Below are positions 8,514 to 17,025 of a DNA stretch of 64,000 bases, one piece after another. How positions within the stretch are numbered: position 1 is the stretch's first letter; each line of letters opens with the position of its first letter. A program made the translations under genes and the position numbers. The notes below the pieces were generated by a model. It ran no database searches and was not told the DNA's origin. It was given only the letters and a program-made list of their open reading frames with translations. This DNA comes from Undibacterium cyanobacteriorum (GTDB taxonomy: Bacteria; Pseudomonadota; Gammaproteobacteria; Burkholderiales; Burkholderiaceae_D), in the NCBI RefSeq assembly GCF_031326225.1, contig NZ_CP133720.1, forward strand, positions 3,100,001-3,164,000, in the 5' to 3' direction.

Positions 8514-9950
8514 ATGAGTTTTGAAACACTAGGCCTTCACCCATCGATTCTGCGCGCTATTGCTGAGACAGGCTACACCACGCCGACAGCAGTACAACAA
8601 CAAGCGATCCCTGCAGCGATTGAAGGCCGCGATTTGCTGGTTTCCTCACAAACTGGCTCCGGAAAAACGGCTGCGTTCATGCTGCCAGCACTCCACAAAT
8701 TAGCAGCGGCAGCCGCCGCTGAAGGCACAGCAGCCCCATCGAACCGTACACCAAATCAAGAACGGCAAGCGGCGCGCGCCCGTGGCGAGCGTCCACGCTT
8801 CCAAGCAGCGAAACCAAAAATGTTGGTACTCACACCGACTCGCGAATTAGCTTTACAGGTCACAACCGCGACAGACAAATACAGTGCTTACTCACGTCGT
8901 CTCAAAGCTGTTTCGATTCTAGGTGGCATGCCATATCCAAAACAAATGCAATTGTTGTCGCGCAATCCAGAAATCTTGGTAGCGACACCAGGTCGTTTGA
9001 TTGATCACATGGAATCAGGAAAAATCAATTTCTCTGAACTCCAGATTTTGGTTCTTGACGAAGCCGATCGCATGTTGGACATGGGTTTTATCGAAGACAT
9101 CGAAAAAATCGTCGCAGCGACGCCTGAAACACGTCAAACCATGCTGTTCTCCGCCACTTTAGATGGCGTCGTTGGAAATATGGCGCGTCGTATTACGACT
9201 GAGCCATTGGTCATCCAGATCGCTAGTTCAGCCACCAAACACGAAAATATTCAACAACGCGTCCACTTCGTCGACGATTTGTCTCATAAGAACCGTTTGT
9301 TAGATCATCTATTGCGTGACCAGTCACTTGATCAAGCAGTCGTTTTCACTGCAACAAAACGTGATGCGGATACCATTGCAGATCGCCTCAATATTGCTGG
9401 TTTTGCAGCCGCGGCTTTGCATGGCGATATGCATCAAGGCGCACGTAACCGCACTCTCGATTCCTTGCGTCGCGGCCAAGTTCGCGTATTGGTCGCAACG
9501 GACGTTGCGGCACGTGGTATCGATGTGCCAGGTATCACCCATGTTTTCAACTATGACCTTCCAAAATTCCCAGAAGACTATGTGCACCGTATTGGCCGTA
9601 CCGGTCGTGCTGGCCGCAAGGGTTTGGCAGTGTCTTTAGTAAATCACGCTGAAAGCATCAATGTTAAGCGCATCGAACGATTCACAAAACAGTTGATTCC
9701 TGTCGATGTCATCGAAGGTTTCGAACCTAAGAAAACAGCTGCTGCAGCTCGCACACCGACGCGCAAACCAAGTGGCTGGAAGCCAGGTGATAAGCGCAAG
9801 TCTGGCAATAACTTTGGCAAAGCAAAGACAAGTCAACGTAGCTTCGCAAAACCTGCAGGCGCGAGCCGCGGAGAAGGCGGTTCTGGCTTCGGTGGCAAAT
9901 CACGCTTCAGCGATGCTGGCAGTAGTCGACGTAGTTTCGGTGATCGCTAA
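8514..9950 (+). CDS. rhlE: DEAD-box ATP-dependent RNA helicase, RhlE type
   Basis: Unwinds RNA duplexes in ribosome assembly, RNA decay and cold adaptation. All core motifs are visible: Q motif (PTAVQQQAIP), Walker A SQTGSGKT, PTRELALQ, VLDEADRMLDMGF, SAT, VATDVAARGIDV and HRIGRTGRAGRKG. An Ala-rich basic insertion (about residues 62-100) lies between motifs I and Ia. The C-terminal tail, after about residue 405, is Lys/Ser/Gly-rich with FGGKSRFSD-like patches, as in RhlE, and should bind RNA. Length is 478. The start ATG follows an A-rich GAAAGAAATTAA stretch. RhlE is the best subfamily match; related DEAD-box groups cannot be excluded. Confidence 0.9.
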   Translation: MSFETLGLHPSILRAIAETGYTTPTAVQQQAIPAAIEGRDLLVSSQTGSGKTAAFMLPALHKLAAAAAAEGTAAPSNRTPNQERQAARARGERPRFQAAKPKMLVLTPTRELALQVTTATDKYSAYSRRLKAVSILGGMPYPKQMQLLSRNPEILVATPGRLIDHMESGKINFSELQILVLDEADRMLDMGFIEDIEKIVAATPETRQTMLFSATLDGVVGNMARRITTEPLVIQIASSATKHENIQQRVHFVDDLSHKNRLLDHLLRDQSLDQAVVFTATKRDADTIADRLNIAGFAAAALHGDMHQGARNRTLDSLRRGQVRVLVATDVAARGIDVPGITHVFNYDLPKFPEDYVHRIGRTGRAGRKGLAVSLVNHAESINVKRIERFTKQLIPVDVIEGFEPKKTAAAARTPTRKPSGWKPGDKRKSGNNFGKAKTSQRSFAKPAGASRGEGGSGFGGKSRFSDAGSSRRSFGDR

Positions 9951-9980
9951 TACCACCGGCTCTAAATAATCGCCAATAAG

Positions 9981-10014
9981 ACGGTCGCTTACGCAATGTA
10001 AGCGACCGTTTTTT
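9981..10014 (+). terminator. Terminator of rhlE
   Basis: The perfect 12-bp stem ACGGTCGCTTAC/GTAAGCGACCGT has a five-base loop and is followed by six T residues. Confidence 0.92.
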
Positions 10015-10053
10015 GTTTTTGCGGTCGAATGTATCGCCATATCTGCAGCCGGT

Positions 10054-10083
10054 TTGCACTTCTCGCTTGCACTCACCTATAAT
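10054..10083 (+). promoter_or_regulatory. Sigma70-type promoter of selD
   Basis: TTGCAC at 10054-10059 and a consensus TATAAT at 10078-10083 are 18 bases apart. This places a start site about 70 bases before the selD ATG and just after the rhlE terminator. Confidence 0.6.
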
Positions 10084-10162
10084 CGTCCAACACGATAGTG
10101 CATCAACATAACGTATCAATCTGGCTTTCGGCCACACTCGATCTAGATAACGAATTAAAAAA

Positions 10163-11212
10163 ATGCAGACTGATTCCATTCGACTGACCTCTTTCTCTCA
10201 TGGCGGCGGCTGCGGTTGTAAGATTGCGCCCGGTGTTTTGTCAGAAATTCTCAAAAAGACACAAGGCTTCGCGATCCCGCCAGAGCTGATGGTGGGAATC
10301 GAAACCTCGGATGATGCGGCTGTCTACCTGCTCAATGATGAGCAAGCCTTGATTGCGACTACCGATTTCTTCATGCCGATTGTCGATGATGCTTACGACT
10401 TCGGTCGCATCGCAGCAACCAATGCGATTTCAGATGTCTATGCCATGGGCGGTACGCCAATCATGGCTTTAGCCTTGGTTGGGATGCCGATCAATCAAAT
10501 TCCACTGGATGTGATTGGGCAAATCTTGGAAGGTGGTGCCAGCGTCTGTCGCGATGCCGGCATTCCTATCGCCGGTGGACACAGTATCGATTCCGTCGAA
10601 CCGATCTATGGACTCGTCGTTTTGGGGCTCGTTCATCCGAGTAAAGTAAAGCGCAATTGCTCGGCAAAAATCGGTGACCAAATTATCCTCGCCAAGCCAC
10701 TTGGAGTGGGCATTCTGTCGGCAGCATTAAAAAAACAGAAGCTGGACCAACACGGCTATGCAGAAATGATTCGGCAGACCACCAAACTCAACAAACCAGG
10801 CATGGCACTCGCGAAGCTCGAAGGTGTTCATGCGGTCACTGATGTGACTGGATTTGGTTTGCTAGGTCACCTGTTAGAGATTTGTCGCGGCTCACAACTT
10901 GGTGCGAAGATTCGCGTTCGCGACGTTCCTTTACTGCCGATGGTGCGCGACCTCGCCGAACAAGGATGTATTACAGGCGCATCTGCGCGGAATTTTTCTT
11001 CATACGGCCATGAGGTCGACCTCAATCAATGCGATCCAATCACGCAAGCTCTGTTGTGCGATCCACAGACAGCTGGCGGCTTACTGGTTGCTTGCGCCAA
11101 AGAGAATGTAGAAGAAGTCTTAGCGATCTTTAAGAGTCAACAATTTGAAGACGCCATCGTGATTGGTGAAATGGTCGAAGGCCCGGCGCGCGTCAGTTTG
11201 GACTTTGCATGA
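10163..11212 (+). CDS. selD: Selenide, water dikinase
   Basis: Makes selenophosphate from selenide and ATP, the selenium donor for selenocysteine and 2-selenouridine tRNA. The 349-residue protein closely follows E. coli SelD. The N-terminal loop SHGGGCGCK places Cys17 and Lys20 at the catalytic positions. ATTDFFMPIVDDAYDFGRIAATNAISD carries the nucleotide/Mg-binding Asp residues, and DVTGFGLLGHL follows. The catalytic residue is Cys, not selenocysteine. The ribosome site is weak (A-rich). The usual partner genes selA, selB or selU/mnmH are not adjacent or anywhere in this window; a transaldolase gene follows instead. Confidence 0.95.
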   Translation: MQTDSIRLTSFSHGGGCGCKIAPGVLSEILKKTQGFAIPPELMVGIETSDDAAVYLLNDEQALIATTDFFMPIVDDAYDFGRIAATNAISDVYAMGGTPIMALALVGMPINQIPLDVIGQILEGGASVCRDAGIPIAGGHSIDSVEPIYGLVVLGLVHPSKVKRNCSAKIGDQIILAKPLGVGILSAALKKQKLDQHGYAEMIRQTTKLNKPGMALAKLEGVHAVTDVTGFGLLGHLLEICRGSQLGAKIRVRDVPLLPMVRDLAEQGCITGASARNFSSYGHEVDLNQCDPITQALLCDPQTAGGLLVACAKENVEEVLAIFKSQQFEDAIVIGEMVEGPARVSLDFA

Positions 11213-11329
11213 GGTCTCAAGGAGCCACGACCTTTCGCCTGAAGATTGACAACAATACGATCTGAACAAAGTCGATATTACAGTTAGCGCAGATCAAACA
11301 CATTATCCCGAAATAAAAGTGAGAGTAAG

Positions 11330-12265
11330 ATGAATCAACTAGAACAATTGAAACAATTCACCACCGTCGTCGCTGATACGGGCGATTTCCAGGCGATGCA
11401 AGCCTACACGCCACAAGACGCTACTACGAACCCTTCTTTGATTTTAAAGGCTGTTCAAAAGGCCGAATATCAACCGTTGTTGGCACAAGCAGTCGCGGCA
11501 CACAGAGACAAATCAACCGATGAAATTATCGATCAACTCTTAGTCAGTTTTGGCTTGAAGATTTTGGAGATTGTACCAGGCAGAGTTTCAACCGAAACCG
11601 ATGCCCGTTTATCCTTCGATACGGAAGCGACGGTTGCCAAAGGCCGTCAGTTAATCGCCCTCTACGAAGCCGCTGGCATTCCACGTGATCGCGTTTTAAT
11701 CAAAATCGCTTCGACATGGGAAGGTATTCGCGCTGCAGAAATTTTGGAAAAAGAAGGCATCCGTTGCAACATGACTTTACTTTTCTGCCTTGCGCAAGCT
11801 GCTGCATGCGCGGAAGCGGGAGCGCAACTGATTTCCCCGTTTGTAGGGCGCATTTACGACTGGTTCAAAAAGCAAACAGGACAAGAGATTTTTGGTGCCG
11901 ACGACCCTGGAGTGCTGTCCGTAAAACGTATCTACAACTACTATCGCAAATTCGGCTACAAGACCGAAATCATGGGAGCAAGTTTCCGTAACACTTCTCA
12001 GATCTTAGAGTTGGCGGGTTGCGATTTGCTCACCATTAGTCCTGACTTACTACAAAAATTAGCAGACTCAGATAACCCTGTGAAAGCGAAACTCAATCCT
12101 GAAAGTGCCCTCGCCTCTGAACAAACACGTATTGCGGTCGACGAAAAAGCCTTCCGCTTCGCATTGAACGAAGATGCGATGGCGACAGAGAAACTTGCGG
12201 AAGGGATTCGCCTGTTCTGCGCAGACACCGTGAAACTCGAAACGATGATTGAATCCTTGCGTTAA
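11330..12265 (+). CDS. tal: Transaldolase
   Basis: Transfers a dihydroxyacetone unit between sugar phosphates in the non-oxidative pentose phosphate pathway. The 311-residue protein matches the TalB length class. N-terminal VVADTGDF and TTNPSLILKA, the Schiff-base Lys at about residue 125 in VLIKIASTWEGI, NMTLLFCLAQA and SPFVGRIYDW are all present. A GAGAGTAAG ribosome site precedes the ATG. It follows selD by 117 bases and ends with its own terminator. Confidence 0.96.
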   Translation: MNQLEQLKQFTTVVADTGDFQAMQAYTPQDATTNPSLILKAVQKAEYQPLLAQAVAAHRDKSTDEIIDQLLVSFGLKILEIVPGRVSTETDARLSFDTEATVAKGRQLIALYEAAGIPRDRVLIKIASTWEGIRAAEILEKEGIRCNMTLLFCLAQAAACAEAGAQLISPFVGRIYDWFKKQTGQEIFGADDPGVLSVKRIYNYYRKFGYKTEIMGASFRNTSQILELAGCDLLTISPDLLQKLADSDNPVKAKLNPESALASEQTRIAVDEKAFRFALNEDAMATEKLAEGIRLFCADTVKLETMIESLR

Positions 12266-12287
12266 TTTATTTGATCTAAATCGCCAC

Positions 12288-12318
12288 AAAAAGCCGCATG
12301 ATCATTCATGCGGCTTTT
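12288..12318 (+). terminator. Terminator of tal
   Basis: The stem AAGCCGCATGA/TCATGCGGCTT is flanked by A and T runs, so it can stop transcription from both directions, including leftward rnhA. Confidence 0.88.
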
Positions 12319-12419
12319 CTTTCATTGACGGTAGGCCTGTCCAGTCATTGCGATCTAGGTTACACCTACATCGGTTAAATTATCGGTCCTGACCATCATC
12401 ACAATTACTGCTACCCTCA

Positions 12420-12857
12420 TCAGGTGCGAAGAGATTCGACACCACGATTGGCCAGCGCATCGGCACGTTCATTCCCAGGATCCCCAGCATGTCCTTTAAC
12501 CCATATCCATTCAATCTGGTGTGTACGACAGGCTTCATCAAGTGCCTGCCACAAATCGACGTTCTTTACTGGTGTTTTACCAGCCGTCTTCCAACCTTTT
12601 GCTTTCCATCCCTCTAACCATTCGGTGATACCCTTGAGAACATATTGGCTATCAGTATGTAACTCGATTTCGCAAGGCCGTTTGAGTGCGCCTAAGGCTT
12701 GGATCACCGCCATTAATTCCATACGGTTATTGGTTGTTTCAGGTTCACCACCAAACAATTCTTTTTCATGTTTTCCGGCGATCAGCAATGCACCCCAGCC
12801 ACCACTGCCAGGATTACCTTTGCACGCTCCATCGGTATAAATCTTAACTTTGCTCAT
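12420..12857 (-). CDS. rnhA: Ribonuclease HI
   Basis: Degrades the RNA strand of RNA-DNA hybrids. The 145-residue protein carries the catalytic acids: Asp9 in YTDGACKGNPG, Glu47 in NNRMELMAV and Asp69 in HTDSQYV. The fourth Asp is in the C-terminal GHAGDPGNERADALA block. Its start overlaps the end of the upstream methyltransferase gene by 14 bases, so the two are translationally coupled. The methyltransferase-rnhA pair beside gloB is a conserved proteobacterial arrangement; the dnaQ gene often found after rnhA is absent here. Confidence 0.96.
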   Translation of the reverse strand: MSKVKIYTDGACKGNPGSGGWGALLIAGKHEKELFGGEPETTNNRMELMAVIQALGALKRPCEIELHTDSQYVLKGITEWLEGWKAKGWKTAGKTPVKNVDLWQALDEACRTHQIEWIWVKGHAGDPGNERADALANRGVESLRT

Positions 12858-13614
12858 GTTCTTTCAACTTATTTGCCGCAGGTACAGCATTCACTTGCCG
12901 GATTTTTTTCCGCTGCAAGGCAGGCCCGACTAAATGCATGCCACGTACGCGTTTGACCGCTTCGAACATATAGACAGCGCCAAAATAAGGCCACCAACGG
13001 CGCCCCAGTTTCTCGACCATCCCTGAACTATTCAACCACTGCTCATTGTTGACGGGCATCGCATAGCAGCCAAAGCTAGTCTGACTGACTTCCATACTCA
13101 GTAATTTCAACCAATCCTTTAATCGATGCGCGCTGATGAACTCACCCTCTTTAGGCAGGAAACTACGGCCAATCATTTGTCTCGCTCCCCACAAACTAGC
13201 GCGATTCAAGCCGCTAATAATGAGTCTCCCTTCTGGGATCAAAATACGATCGACCTCACGTAAAATTTGATGAGGTTCTTCTGCAAACTCAAGCACGTGC
13301 GGCAGTACCACGAGATCAATACTCTGCGCTTCAAAGGGTAGCTCTTTGAAGTCGTGTACCAACACAACTTGATTTCGAGACAGCACATTCGGTGCCGGCA
13401 TGATGCTATCAGTTTGCCACTGATGCGGCATACGACTTGCCGCCAAAGCATGTATCTGCGGCAAACCAATTTGTAGCGCATGAAAACCAAAAATATCCAC
13501 AGTCAAGCGATCGAACTGCGCTTGTTCCCAAGCGCGCACATAACTGCCAGCTGGCTGCTCCAACCAGCTGCCTAAGTCTATAATGGGCGCTTCTTCTGAA
13601 TCTTTCAATTCCAC
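12844..13614 (-). CDS. Class I SAM-dependent methyltransferase, YafS-like
   Basis: A putative methyltransferase of unknown substrate. The glycine-rich SAM loop is poorly conserved. However, FEAQSIDLVVLPHVLEFAEEPHQILREVDRILIPEGRLIISGLN is the normal Methyltransf_11 pattern (motif IV Asp, then the HVLEF helix and the RILxPGG-like turn). I chose the GTG at 13614 because AAGGA lies five bases before it. The longer ATG start at 13644 would overlap the divergent gloB start codon and lacks a ribosome site. This gives 256 residues. It overlaps rnhA by 14 bases. Confidence 0.82.
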   Translation of the reverse strand: MELKDSEEAPIIDLGSWLEQPAGSYVRAWEQAQFDRLTVDIFGFHALQIGLPQIHALAASRMPHQWQTDSIMPAPNVLSRNQVVLVHDFKELPFEAQSIDLVVLPHVLEFAEEPHQILREVDRILIPEGRLIISGLNRASLWGARQMIGRSFLPKEGEFISAHRLKDWLKLLSMEVSQTSFGCYAMPVNNEQWLNSSGMVEKLGRRWWPYFGAVYMFEAVKRVRGMHLVGPALQRKKIRQVNAVPAANKLKEHEQS

Positions 13615-13637
13615 TTTTCCTTCATTGCCCAAACACC

Positions 13638-14444
13638 ATGTCAATGCCTCTCAGTATATTGGCTGTACCCGCTTTTGACGATAACTATCTTTGGATTGTA
13701 CACAATGGTCGTCAGGCCATCGTGGTCGACCCTGGAAATGGTGAGGTCGTCGCCGCACGTTTGCAAGAGCTCCATTTGGATTTGGTCGCTATTTTGATCA
13801 CCCATCATCACGCTGATCACATCGGTGGAGTGCCTTATCTTTTGCATCACTTTACCGTTCCGGTATATGGTCCCAATGACGATAGGATCAACAGCATCAG
13901 TCATAAAATCTCGTACAACGATGAAAGCGAAGTCACGCCTCGCATCAGAATTGATGTACTTGATTTAGATGTGGAAGTGCTATTTGTACCAGGGCATACA
14001 AAGACACACATCGCCTTCTACAGCGCCTCGCTCGCCTCCCTCTTCTGCGGTGATACTTTGTTCGCAGGTGGATGTGGCAGGCTCTTTGAAGGAAGCCCTG
14101 AACAGATGCTCAACTCATTGAAGAAATTAAGCCTACTTCCCGAGGATACTCGGGTGTATTGCGCTCATGAATATACGCTTTCTAATTTAAAATTCGCGCT
14201 TGCAGCAGATCCACACAATCAGGCCTTGCAGGATCGCTTTCGTTTAGTCGAACAACAACGAGCCAATCAGATCAGTACTGTCCCAAGCCTCATTGGAATC
14301 GAAAAACAAACGAATCCGTTCCTGCGATACGATGACACCAATCTACGAGAGAATTTATTGTCTCTCGGACGCATCGCGAGTAAGGCCGACGACGTCGCAG
14401 TGTTTGCCGCGCTACGGGAATGGAAAAACAATTTTCGTGCTTGA
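13638..14444 (+). CDS. gloB: Hydroxyacylglutathione hydrolase (glyoxalase II)
   Basis: Hydrolyses S-lactoylglutathione to lactate and glutathione in methylglyoxal detoxification. This is a metallo-beta-lactamase fold enzyme of 268 residues. The binuclear metal motif is H56-x-H58-x-D60-H61 (THHHADHIGG). Further ligands are in VPGHTKTHIAFY, FCGDTLFAGGCGRLFEG and YCAHEYTLSNLKFA. The C-terminal glyoxalase II domain ends near NPFLRYDD. It diverges from the methyltransferase-rnhA pair, with start codons only about 24 bases apart, so the promoters must overlap the opposite genes. Confidence 0.95.
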   Translation: MSMPLSILAVPAFDDNYLWIVHNGRQAIVVDPGNGEVVAARLQELHLDLVAILITHHHADHIGGVPYLLHHFTVPVYGPNDDRINSISHKISYNDESEVTPRIRIDVLDLDVEVLFVPGHTKTHIAFYSASLASLFCGDTLFAGGCGRLFEGSPEQMLNSLKKLSLLPEDTRVYCAHEYTLSNLKFALAADPHNQALQDRFRLVEQQRANQISTVPSLIGIEKQTNPFLRYDDTNLRENLLSLGRIASKADDVAVFAALREWKNNFRA

Positions 14445-14538
14445 AATGAAAGTAGCTATTCGAGCCCCAGCAAAAGAAGAAACAAAAGAAAAACAAAAAA
14501 ATAGACTACGACAAGACATCTAACGCATACGCCACCTT

Positions 14539-15714
14539 ATGATTCAACACGAAGAAACATCACAACACACAAGCCTTGCTTTGTTCTGCAAAGTCGTCGA
14601 TAACTATGGCGACATTGGGATCTGTTGGCGTCTCGCGCGGCAGCTACAGCGGGAGCATGGGATTCATGTGCAACTGTGGGTTGATGATTTGGCCAGCTTT
14701 CAACGCATTTGCCCTGGTCTTACTCTCGAGATCGACCGACAATTCAAGGCCGAAGTCGAGATCTGCTGGTGGAAAAATCAAGAACTCGAATTCACCCCGA
14801 GCGAGATTGCTGACATTGTGATCGAGTTTTTTGCTTGCGATATCCCACCTTCTTACATCACGGCCATGAGTCAATGCAGCGAGCGCCCCGTATGGTTTAA
14901 TCTTGAAGGATTAACTGCCGAGGAATGGGTTGAAGGTTGCCATAGACTCCCTTCCTCCCATCCACGCCTGCCGCTCACCAAATACTTCTTTTTCCCAGGC
15001 TTCAACGAAAGGACCGGTGGATTGATGTTCGAGGCAGAACTTGAAAACCAACGCCTCGCCTTCCTTGCGAACTCAGAACTGAAGAATGATTTTCTTAAGA
15101 ACCTCGGCCTAGATGAAGCTGACCTAAGTACCTTCAAAGTCTCTTTATTTTGCTACCCACATGCTCCTGTCGCATCTTTGCTCGATGCTTTGATCGCGAC
15201 CGAGCGCCCCACTTTTCTATTGGTACCCGAAGGCGTCGCTAGTGCGACACTCAACAGCTTTTTTGGTCGCGAACTAAAGTCCGGAGAAACCGTATCACGC
15301 GGAAATCTCCGAGTGCGGATCTTCCCGTTTTTGGCGCAAGATGATTACGATAGGCTTTTATGGGCCTGTGACTTCAACTTCGTACGTGGAGAAGATTCGT
15401 TTGTACGAGCGCAGTGGGCACAAATTCCATTTGTCTGGCACATCTATCCCCAAGACGACAATTTGCATCACAAAAAACTACGCGCTTTCTTGAGTACTTA
15501 CACCCCAATAAACGATGCCTTACGAGATCTGTCTTTTGCTTGGAACGAGGTCATGCAGGTCAGCGATTGGACTGCTTTGTGGACAAAAGTCACCGATCAA
15601 CACTTACAAACTCAGCTTCAAACACAAGAATGGGCACGACAAAAGCGGAAAAACGGCGACCTCAGTGCAAATTTATTGAGATTCGCCAAGGAGATCAAAC
15701 AAAAATCGGCTTGA
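14539..15714 (+). CDS. earP: EF-P arginine rhamnosyltransferase EarP
   Basis: Transfers rhamnose from dTDP-rhamnose to Arg32 of elongation factor P, which activates EF-P for rescue at polyproline stretches. The 391-residue protein has the family signature VVDNYGDIGICWRLARQL (Asp21 and Asp25) and the C-terminal RGEDSFVRAQWA..PFVWHIYPQ segment that binds the nucleotide sugar. Adjacent efp encodes the matching Arg32, so the pair is self-consistent. dTDP-rhamnose synthesis genes must be elsewhere. Confidence 0.95.
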   Translation: MIQHEETSQHTSLALFCKVVDNYGDIGICWRLARQLQREHGIHVQLWVDDLASFQRICPGLTLEIDRQFKAEVEICWWKNQELEFTPSEIADIVIEFFACDIPPSYITAMSQCSERPVWFNLEGLTAEEWVEGCHRLPSSHPRLPLTKYFFFPGFNERTGGLMFEAELENQRLAFLANSELKNDFLKNLGLDEADLSTFKVSLFCYPHAPVASLLDALIATERPTFLLVPEGVASATLNSFFGRELKSGETVSRGNLRVRIFPFLAQDDYDRLLWACDFNFVRGEDSFVRAQWAQIPFVWHIYPQDDNLHHKKLRAFLSTYTPINDALRDLSFAWNEVMQVSDWTALWTKVTDQHLQTQLQTQEWARQKRKNGDLSANLLRFAKEIKQKSA

Positions 15715-15852
15715 ATTGGGTTAAAATAGAGGGTTATTTTTTGACGTGTTTTAAAGTCTAATCAAACCTGAGCTTGCAGGACTGTATTTTTGTATAGGAA
15801 GCAGGCGGCAGATCATTTTTTAAGCAACCACCTTTTTTTATTTCTATACATT

Positions 15853-16428
15853 ATGAAACCAGCAAAAGAAGTCCGCGTCGGCAATATCATTATGGTTGAT
15901 GGCAAACCTTTCATCGTTCTACGTTCTGACGTCAACGGCTCTAGCCGCACTGGCTTCACTTACAAGTGGAAAATGAAAAACTTGTTGACGAATAGCCCAT
16001 TGGAAAACGTATTCCGTGGCGACGACAAATTTGACGTTGTTGTTCTCGACAAAAAGCCAGTCACTTACTCTTACTTCGCAGATCCACTCTACGTTTTCAT
16101 GGACGAAGAGTACAACCAGTACGAAATCGAAGAAGAAAACTTGGGCGATGCATTGCATTACCTCAAAGACGGTATGGAATGCGAAGCCGTTTTCTATGAT
16201 GGCAAAGCGATTTCTGTTGAATTGCCAACAACGATCGCACGTCAAATCATTTACTCTGAACCAGCTGTTAAAGGCAACACTTCTGGTAACGTTTTGAAAG
16301 ATGCGAAAATCGAAAACGCAATCGAAGCACATTGCCATATCGTTCAAGTTCCATTGTTCGTGAACCAAGACGACATCATTGAAATCGATACACGTACTAA
16401 CGAATACAAGCGCGTTGTACGCAACTAA
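15853..16428 (+). CDS. efp: Translation elongation factor P
   Basis: Binds the ribosome between the P and E sites and promotes peptide-bond formation at consecutive prolines. The 191-residue protein starts MKPAKEVRVGN. The loop NGSSRTGFTY puts Arg at position 32, the rhamnosylation site of the EarP pathway rather than the Lys34 used by EpmA/EpmB systems. The start at 15853 is chosen by length and homology; the longer frame from 15790 adds 21 non-homologous residues. No clear ribosome site precedes the ATG. Confidence 0.96.
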   Translation: MKPAKEVRVGNIIMVDGKPFIVLRSDVNGSSRTGFTYKWKMKNLLTNSPLENVFRGDDKFDVVVLDKKPVTYSYFADPLYVFMDEEYNQYEIEEENLGDALHYLKDGMECEAVFYDGKAISVELPTTIARQIIYSEPAVKGNTSGNVLKDAKIENAIEAHCHIVQVPLFVNQDDIIEIDTRTNEYKRVVRN

Positions 16429-16448
16429 TCTACGATTGGTTTAAATGT

Positions 16449-16480
16449 GCAAAAAGCCACTTCGTTGAAGTGGCTTTTTT
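16449..16480 (+). terminator. Terminator of efp
   Basis: The stem AAAAGCCACTTC/GAAGTGGCTTTT has a three-base loop and continues into a T run. Confidence 0.92.
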
Positions 16481-16557
16481 ATTGGCTAACGGTAAAAACC
16501 GAACACAGAAAGTATTAAAAACACAAATCTATTTTTCATTTCATTTCAGCAGAACAC

Positions 16558-16586
16558 TTGAAATACAGAAACACATCTTCTATCCT
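16558..16586 (+). promoter_or_regulatory. Promoter of first small paralogue
   Basis: TTGAAA at 16558-16563 and TATCCT at 16581-16586 are separated by exactly 17 bases. The TATCCT begins 39 bases before the ATG. The same geometry recurs before the second paralogue. Confidence 0.65.
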
Positions 16587-16619
16587 AAAGTTTCGTTGAG
16601 TTGATCGAAAGGAAGTCCC

Positions 16620-16853
16620 ATGGCCACCGCTCCGATAGGCAGCACCGATGCACGCGAGAATCTATTCGCAAAAAAAACCGAAAAACAAAACGAGGTGAAA
16701 TCATTCATTCCCAAGCTGCGCGCTGAAGAAGACCAAGTAAAGCAAGCGCAACCAACGGTCGCACCACCACAAACACAAAAAGTGGAAGCAGCAAAACCAG
16801 TGGTGAACTCAAACGGGCAAGTGACTGGTACCTTGATCAATACCAGCGCCTAA
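16620..16853 (+). CDS. Small Pro/Ala-rich protein, first of a tandem paralogous pair
   Basis: I do not recognise this 77-residue protein. It has no signal peptide or membrane segment. The first half is polar and charged (DARENLFAKKTEKQNEVK). The middle is rich in Pro, Gln and Ala and likely disordered. The C terminus is NGQVTGTLINTSA, nearly the same as in the next gene. AAGGAAG precedes the ATG, a good promoter lies upstream and a terminator lies directly downstream. This makes it a complete single-gene unit and supports reality despite the small size. Confidence 0.75.
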   Translation: MATAPIGSTDARENLFAKKTEKQNEVKSFIPKLRAEEDQVKQAQPTVAPPQTQKVEAAKPVVNSNGQVTGTLINTSA

Positions 16854-16889
16854 CGAATTCGTTGCAAGTTAATTCTAAGCTCTTGTGTT

Positions 16890-16916
16890 GCCGGCTCGTT
16901 GAGCCGGCTTTTTTTG
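16890..16916 (+). terminator. Terminator of first small paralogue
   Basis: The stem GCCGGCTC/GAGCCGGC has a three-base loop followed by seven T residues. Confidence 0.93.
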
Positions 16917-16954
16917 TTGTAAGTGGCAGAAATTCGAAGTAACAATCTTCAACA

Positions 16955-16992
16955 TTTATTGCCTTGCGGCAATAAATAAATTCACTTATCCT
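16955..16992 (+). promoter_or_regulatory. Promoter of second small paralogue with overlapping inverted repeat
   Basis: TTGCGG at 16964-16969 and TATCCT at 16987-16992 are 17 bases apart, and TATCCT again begins 39 bases before the ATG. A perfect 9-bp inverted repeat (TTTATTGCC/GGCAATAAA at 16955-16963 and 16968-16976) covers the -35 box. It could be an operator. Confidence 0.6.
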
Positions 16993-17025
16993 CTCTGTGA
17001 GTTCGCTTACTGACGGGGAATCAAA

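Noticed and set aside
8284..8517. Frame of 77 residues overlapping the helicase start
   Set aside because: It runs through two hairpins and overlaps the real start; hydrophobic content is due to T-rich sequence.
10163..10225. Selenocysteine in SelD
   Set aside because: The catalytic position 17 is encoded by a normal Cys codon; no in-frame TGA is present.
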